Positions 59,948 through 64,000 of a DNA stretch of 64,000 nucleotides are shown piece by piece (position 1 is the first letter of the stretch; each line of letters opens with the position of its first letter). Both the position numbers and the translations under genes were made by a program. The notes beneath the pieces are model-generated. The model was not told where the DNA came from. It worked only from the letters and a program-made list of their open reading frames with translations, and did no database searches. Source of the stretch: Azospirillum brasilense (GTDB lineage Bacteria; Pseudomonadota; Alphaproteobacteria; Azospirillales; Azospirillaceae); the NCBI RefSeq assembly GCF_007827815.1, contig NZ_VITH01000017.1, positions 62,001 to 126,000 of the forward strand, in the 5' to 3' direction.

Positions 59948-60397
59948 ATGACTCCGGTGAACGGAAAAGGATTTGGTCTGGCCGGCGCGCTGGCGCTGGC
60001 GCTGCTCGCCGCCGGATGCGCGGACAAGCCGCGCGCCGCGCTGGACAGCGTGTCCTTCACGGTCGCGCCCGCCGCCAACGACACCACGCCGGTCGCCATC
60101 GACCTCGTGTCCGTTCGCGACAAGGCGCTGGTGGACAAGCTGGGGGCGCTGACCGCCGCGGAGTGGTTCGGCCAGCGCGAGCAGTCCATGCGCGATCACC
60201 CGACCACGCTCGGCGTGACGAGCTGGGAGCTGGTCCCCGGCCAGACGCTGAAGACCGACCTGCCACCGGGCGAGCCGGCCTGGGCCCTGCTGGTCTTCGC
60301 CAACTATTCCACGCCGGGACCGCACCGCCTGCGGGTGCCGGACACACGAACGCTGACCCTCACCGCCGGGGACAAGGATGTCGAACTGGTTCCGTGA
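59948..60397 (+). CDS. tssJ: T6SS outer-membrane lipoprotein TssJ
   Basis: Lipoprotein of 149 aa. The signal ends with lipobox LLAAGC (Cys about 23). The mature part is a transthyretin-like beta-sandwich with VSFTVAPAANDTTPVAIDLV, MRDHPTTLGVTSWELVPGQ and WALLVFANYSTPGPHRLRV. It links the TssL/TssM inner-membrane complex to the outer membrane. Agrobacterium-type T6SS loci usually lack tssJ, so this system is not of that subtype. It is close to SPOR protein 2 upstream and tssK downstream. Confidence 0.88.
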   Translation: MTPVNGKGFGLAGALALALLAAGCADKPRAALDSVSFTVAPAANDTTPVAIDLVSVRDKALVDKLGALTAAEWFGQREQSMRDHPTTLGVTSWELVPGQTLKTDLPPGEPAWALLVFANYSTPGPHRLRVPDTRTLTLTAGDKDVELVP

Positions 60398-60424
60398 TGT
60401 TCTTTCCCATTCCGTGAGGGCCGA

Positions 60425-61768
60425 ATGACCGAGGCGCGCGACATTCCCGACGCCATCGACTGGCACGACGGGATGCTGCTGGCCCCGCAGCATTTCCAGC
60501 AGCAGGCGCTGCGGCACGAGCGGCAGCTGACCTACCATGTCCGGCAGGCGCGGCCCTTCCATTGGGGCGTCGTCCATCTCCAGGTCGACCGCGTGCAGCT
60601 CGTCTCCGGGCTGGTCCAGGTGCGGGAGCTGGAGGCGATCCTGCCCGACGGCCTCGTCGTGGACTACCGCGCCGGAACCGACGAGCCGCTGGAGGTGGAC
60701 ATTTCCGCCTACGCGGACCCGGTGGGGCAGACGCAGATCACCATCCACCTGATCGTTCCCGCCGCCCGCGGCGACCGCGCGCCGGGGCCGGGCGAGACGC
60801 CGCGCTACGTCTCGGTCGAGGGCGCGCCGGTCGCCGACCAGCATGGCGGGGAGGAGCTGTCCATTGCCCGGCTGCGCCCGCGGCTGGCCCTGTTCGCCAC
60901 CACCGGCCCGACCCAGAAGCCGCCGCAGAAGTTCGTCTCGATGCCGGTCGCGCAGGCGACCTTCCGCAACGACGCCTTCGTGCTGACCGACTTCGTGCCG
61001 CCAGCGCTGACCGTCGCCGCCAACGCGCCGCTCGGCCGGCTGGGGGCGGAGGTGGTGCGGCGCGTGCGCGAGAAGGCGCTGTTCCTGGCCGAACGCTCCG
61101 GCGTCGGCAACGGCAACCCGGCGACCGAGCTGGCCGAGGCGGCGCGGACGGAGATCCGCAGCCTCGTCACCGGCCTGCCGCCGCTGGAGGCGCAGCTCGG
61201 CGTCGGCGTCTGCCACCCGTTCGACGTCTACATGTCGCTCTGCACGCTGGCCGGCCACCTGTCGGCCTTTGCCAGCGGCGCCGTGCCGGCCAAGCTGTCG
61301 CGCTACGACCACGACGACCCGATGGCGAGCTTCGGCGAGGTGCGCGACTTCATCCTGCGCATGATCGACCGGGTGAAGGAGGGCGTCGCCCGCATCCCCT
61401 TCACCTTCGAGGACGGCATGTTCGGGTTGCCGATGGACGAGGCCTGGCTGAAGGGCCGCTTGGTCGTCGGCGTGCGCGGCCCGGCTTCCGCCCCGGTCAG
61501 CGAGGTCGCCGCCTGGATGGAGAACTGCATCGTCGCCTCGCGCTCGCGGCTGGAGACGCTGTCCGGCCTGCGTGTGAAGGGGGCCGAGCGCGTCGCGCTG
61601 GACGACAGCGGCGAGGGCGGCGTGGCCGCCCCGCGCGGCGTGGTGCCGTTCGAGATCAAGGTCGATCCCCGCTACATCGTCCCCGGCGAGCGGCTGGAGA
61701 TCTGGAATCCGGACTCGCTGGGCAGCCGCTTCCGCCCCGTCGAGATCACCCTCTTCGTCAGCGCCTGA
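60425..61768 (+). CDS. tssK: T6SS baseplate-membrane connector TssK
   Basis: Trimeric adaptor of 447 aa linking baseplate and membrane complex. Diagnostic segments are IDWHDGMLLAPQHFQQQALR near the N-terminus, PHHWGV-like FHWGVVHLQVDRVQL, a central GVCHPFDVYMSLCTLAGHLS, and a C-terminal FEIKVDPRYIVPGERLEIWN. It is between tssJ and tssL, 8 bp before tssL, the common order. The ribosome binding site before the ATG (TGAGGGCCGA) is acceptable. Confidence 0.94.
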   Translation: MTEARDIPDAIDWHDGMLLAPQHFQQQALRHERQLTYHVRQARPFHWGVVHLQVDRVQLVSGLVQVRELEAILPDGLVVDYRAGTDEPLEVDISAYADPVGQTQITIHLIVPAARGDRAPGPGETPRYVSVEGAPVADQHGGEELSIARLRPRLALFATTGPTQKPPQKFVSMPVAQATFRNDAFVLTDFVPPALTVAANAPLGRLGAEVVRRVREKALFLAERSGVGNGNPATELAEAARTEIRSLVTGLPPLEAQLGVGVCHPFDVYMSLCTLAGHLSAFASGAVPAKLSRYDHDDPMASFGEVRDFILRMIDRVKEGVARIPFTFEDGMFGLPMDEAWLKGRLVVGVRGPASAPVSEVAAWMENCIVASRSRLETLSGLRVKGAERVALDDSGEGGVAAPRGVVPFEIKVDPRYIVPGERLEIWNPDSLGSRFRPVEITLFVSA

Positions 61769-61776
61769 GGCTGGGA

Positions 61777-62658
61777 ATGACCGCCATGCTGCACCGCCGG
61801 GATCTGGTCGATCACTTCCTCGCCTTCGCGCGGGAACTCCAGAGGCACCGCGCCGCGGTCGGGGCGGGTCGTCCCGCCGCCGCCGCGAAGCCCGAGGGCG
61901 CCGCTGGGGAGACGGCGGACAGCCTGCCGGCCTTCCTGACCGAGGACGCCCTGGCGATCCCGGCGCCGCGCGGTGCCGCCGCGGCGGTGCCGGCCCTGGC
62001 GCTGGAGCCCGACGCGGAGATCATCATCCGCCGCCTTCAGGACTTTCTGGAGGCGCAGGCGGTCCAGGTCGGGCGCACCGGCACCGACCTGATGATCAGC
62101 CAGCACCGCGAGGCGCAATACGCCATGGCGGCGCTGGCCGACGACCTGTTCATCCACGACGTGGAATGGAACGGGCGGGAGCTGTGGCGCAGTGTGCTGC
62201 TGGAGCAGGCGGTGTTCCGCACCCGGCTGGCCGGCGAGCGGGTGTTCGACCGCATGGAGGCGCTGCTCGCCAGCAACGACCGGCGGCTGGTTCAGCTGGC
62301 GGCGGTCTATCTCTGCGTGCTCGGCATGGGCTTCAAGGGGCGCTGCCGGGTGCCGGGCGGCGAGTCCACCCTGCGCGACTACAGCGCCCGCCTGTTCGAG
62401 TTCATCGCCGGCCGCGAGTCCGAGATGGGCGCTGGTGTGCTGCCCACCGGGCGGACGCTGATCCCCGCCGCCTACGCCTACACGCTGACCGACGGCAAGG
62501 CGCGCACGCTGGCGCGCGGGCCGCGCTGGCCGCTGGTGCTGGGCGCCATCGCCGGGCTGTGGCTGGTGCTGGGCCAAGCGCTTTGGTGGATGTCCACCGC
62601 GCAGCTTTCCAACGCGGCGGATGCGGTGCTTCAGGCATCGGTCCGCGTGACCCGCTGA
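61777..62658 (+). CDS. tssL: T6SS inner-membrane protein TssL (DotU-like)
   Basis: DotU/TssL protein of 293 aa. The cytoplasmic helical bundle shows AQYAMAALADDLFIHDVEWN, LLEQAVFRTRLAGERVF and VYLCVLGMGFKGRCR. A single membrane helix (WPLVLGAIAGLWLVLGQALW) lies near the C-terminus. Only about 20 residues follow, so there is no OmpA-like peptidoglycan-binding domain as in extended TssL proteins. A long Ala-rich linker occupies residues about 30-80. The two SPOR proteins in the same operon may provide wall attachment instead. Confidence 0.92.
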   Translation: MTAMLHRRDLVDHFLAFARELQRHRAAVGAGRPAAAAKPEGAAGETADSLPAFLTEDALAIPAPRGAAAAVPALALEPDAEIIIRRLQDFLEAQAVQVGRTGTDLMISQHREAQYAMAALADDLFIHDVEWNGRELWRSVLLEQAVFRTRLAGERVFDRMEALLASNDRRLVQLAAVYLCVLGMGFKGRCRVPGGESTLRDYSARLFEFIAGRESEMGAGVLPTGRTLIPAAYAYTLTDGKARTLARGPRWPLVLGAIAGLWLVLGQALWWMSTAQLSNAADAVLQASVRVTR

Positions 62659-62673
62659 CGGGAGAGGACGGTC

Positions 62674-64000
62674 ATGGAACTCCTGGCAGCGGTCCTGTCC
62701 GGTATCGCCGGCAACCAGATCTGGGTCTTCGCGGGGCTTCTCGTCCTCGTCCTGCTGATCATCGCGGTGATGGCGGCGATCCTGCTGCGCGCCCGCAGCG
62801 CGGCGCCGCCCGCCCCGGCGGAACCGGCGGTCTTGCCGCCGCCCGACGCGGCGGTGGAGGAAGGCGGGGCGGTCCCGGCGCTCGCGGCGACGGCGCCGGA
62901 CGTCACCATCCGCGACATCCGTCGCCTGTTCCGCGATGGTCTGGCGGCCTACCGCGAGACGCTGTCGCGCAACGTCTATCTGGTGCCCTGGTACCTGCGC
63001 ACCGGCATCGCCGCGTCGGACGACGCCGGCCTGCTGTCCTGTGCGGACGAGGTGCGTCCCCCGGTGACCGCCGAGCGGCACGCCGGCTTCTCCTGGCGCT
63101 TCTACGACCGGGCGGTGGTCATCGACGTCGACGATCCCCGCGCCGCCTGGGCCGGCGTGCTCGACCTGCTGGGCCGCCGCCGCCCGATGCTGCCCGCCGA
63201 CGGGCTGATCCTCACCGTTCCGCTGGCCGAGCTGGACGACGTGCGCCGCGCCACCGCGCGCGGGACGGAGCTGTACGCCCGGCTGTGGGAGATCCAGCGC
63301 ACGCTGGGCTTCGCCCTGCCGGTCTATGTGGTGGTGACGGGGTGCGAGGAGGCGCCCGGTTTCGCGGCGCTGGCCGAGGCTCTGCCCCCGTCCCTGACCG
63401 GCGGGATGCTCGGCTGGTCGAGCCCCTACGCGCTGGAGACCGCCTTTTCCCCCGACTTCGTGAGCGAGGCGCTGCAATCGCTGGCCGACGGGCTGCTGGC
63501 GGTGGAGCTGGAGGTGTTCGGCGCGACGGCCACGCCGGACGGCGCCCCGCTGTTCGCCCTGACGGAGCGGCTGACCGGGACGGAGGCGGCGCTGCGCGCC
63601 CTGCTCGGCACGGCCTTCAAGCGCACCGCCTATCAGGAGACGCTCTACGTCCGCGGCCTCTACTTCACGGGCCGCCCCGATCCGGACGCGGCGGCGCTGT
63701 TCGGGCGCGACCTGCTGAACCGCAAGATATTCCCCGAGGCCGGCCTGCCCAAGCCGACCCGAGCGCTGGCCGCGTCCCGCGCGTGGCGCCGCTACTCCTG
63801 GCCGGTGGGGACGGGGGTCGCCGCCGTGGCCGCCGTCCTGCTGCTGTGGGTGGGGGTGCAGCGCGCCTCCACCCTGTCGGACCGGCTGGTGCCGGTCCTG
63901 GCCGACATTCCGGGCGGGCTCCAGCAGCTCGCCGACCAGCGCCCGGCGGTCGAGGCCGGGGCGCCGATGACCGCCGCCTACGGCGATCCGGCCGCCCGCT
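62674..64000 (+). CDS. tssM: T6SS inner-membrane protein TssM (IcmF-like), 3' end outside window
   Basis: The first 442 residues of an IcmF-type protein. A membrane helix is at about 16-38, an Ala/Pro linker at 42-75, and a cytoplasmic domain with IRRLFRDGLAAYRETLSRNV follows. A second helix, VGTGVAAVAAVLLLWVGVQR, begins near residue 373. In canonical TssM the segment after PWYL is a Walker A loop GPPGSGKTT; here PWYLRTGIAASDDAGLLSC (residues 105-123) has no GKT. The usual LLDTAGRY reads VIDVDDPR. This TssM therefore probably does not bind ATP. A good ribosome binding site, GGGAGAGGACGGTC, precedes the ATG. Confidence 0.88.
   Translation, partial: MELLAAVLSGIAGNQIWVFAGLLVLVLLIIAVMAAILLRARSAAPPAPAEPAVLPPPDAAVEEGGAVPALAATAPDVTIRDIRRLFRDGLAAYRETLSRNVYLVPWYLRTGIAASDDAGLLSCADEVRPPVTAERHAGFSWRFYDRAVVIDVDDPRAAWAGVLDLLGRRRPMLPADGLILTVPLAELDDVRRATARGTELYARLWEIQRTLGFALPVYVVVTGCEEAPGFAALAEALPPSLTGGMLGWSSPYALETAFSPDFVSEALQSLADGLLAVELEVFGATATPDGAPLFALTERLTGTEAALRALLGTAFKRTAYQETLYVRGLYFTGRPDPDAAALFGRDLLNRKIFPEAGLPKPTRALAASRAWRRYSWPVGTGVAAVAAVLLLWVGVQRASTLSDRLVPVLADIPGGLQQLADQRPAVEAGAPMTAAYGDPAAR

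Overview
The window is GC-rich bacterial chromosomal DNA with dense, mostly operonic genes. Gene content points to an alphaproteobacterium of the Rhodospirillales, most like Azospirillum. It carries a DctB/DctD/DctA C4-dicarboxylate system with a sigma-54 promoter, an ScfR/PccR-type regulator beside propionyl-CoA carboxylase, an RpoE-ChrR sigma/anti-sigma pair, and a large type VI secretion (T6SS) locus. This assignment comes from recognised protein families, not from a database search. No rRNA, tRNA, CRISPR array or insertion sequence was seen.

Region 1 (1-8137) is a minus-strand catabolic operon. In transcription order it encodes an aldehyde dehydrogenase, a citryl-CoA-lyase-like protein, a class III CoA-transferase, a TcuA-like flavoprotein, and the binding protein and ATPase of a Liv-type ABC importer that continues past the left edge. 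A divergent IclR regulator and a long inverted repeat between the two promoters suggest local control by the imported substrate, which cannot be named from sequence. Region 2 (8373-9746) holds a DUF2087 protein and an aspartate/glutamate racemase-like enzyme.

Region 3 (9808-18937) is the propionyl-CoA to succinyl-CoA branch: an ScfR-type regulator, then pccB, pccA, bioY (biotin uptake) and methylmalonyl-CoA mutase, with TTTGCAAA-like sites between regulator and pccB. A remnant of a CcdA antitoxin and a DUF2161 nuclease-like gene follow. Region 4 (18945-26174) is dctD-dctB, divergent dctA with two DctD-type upstream sites and a textbook -24/-12 promoter, and a malic enzyme. Region 5 (26241-39375) contains a TPR protein, an orphan PPC-like protein, pqiABC, a pyruvate formate-lyase preceded by a perfect FNR box, a sigma-54 activator, rpoE-chrR and dinB.

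Region 6 (39471-64000, running off the right edge) is a T6SS locus in two divergent halves. The minus-strand half has a small unknown protein, a J-domain protein, tssB, tssC, hcp, tssE, tssF, tssG, clpV, vgrG and a MORN-repeat protein, with a convergent PAAR-like DUF4280 gene. The plus-strand half starts with three translationally coupled TM-periplasmic-TM proteins. The third ends in a SpoIIE/PP2C-like domain whose metal-binding aspartates are replaced. A lytic transglycosylase, two SPOR-domain proteins and tssJ, tssK, tssL, tssM follow. TssL has no peptidoglycan-binding domain and TssM has no recognisable Walker A motif, so the SPOR and transglycosylase genes may supply wall anchoring and remodelling. 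This accessory cassette is the most novel part of the window. A family of GC-rich palindromic repeats is scattered between genes, and one copy supplies the C-terminus of TssG.
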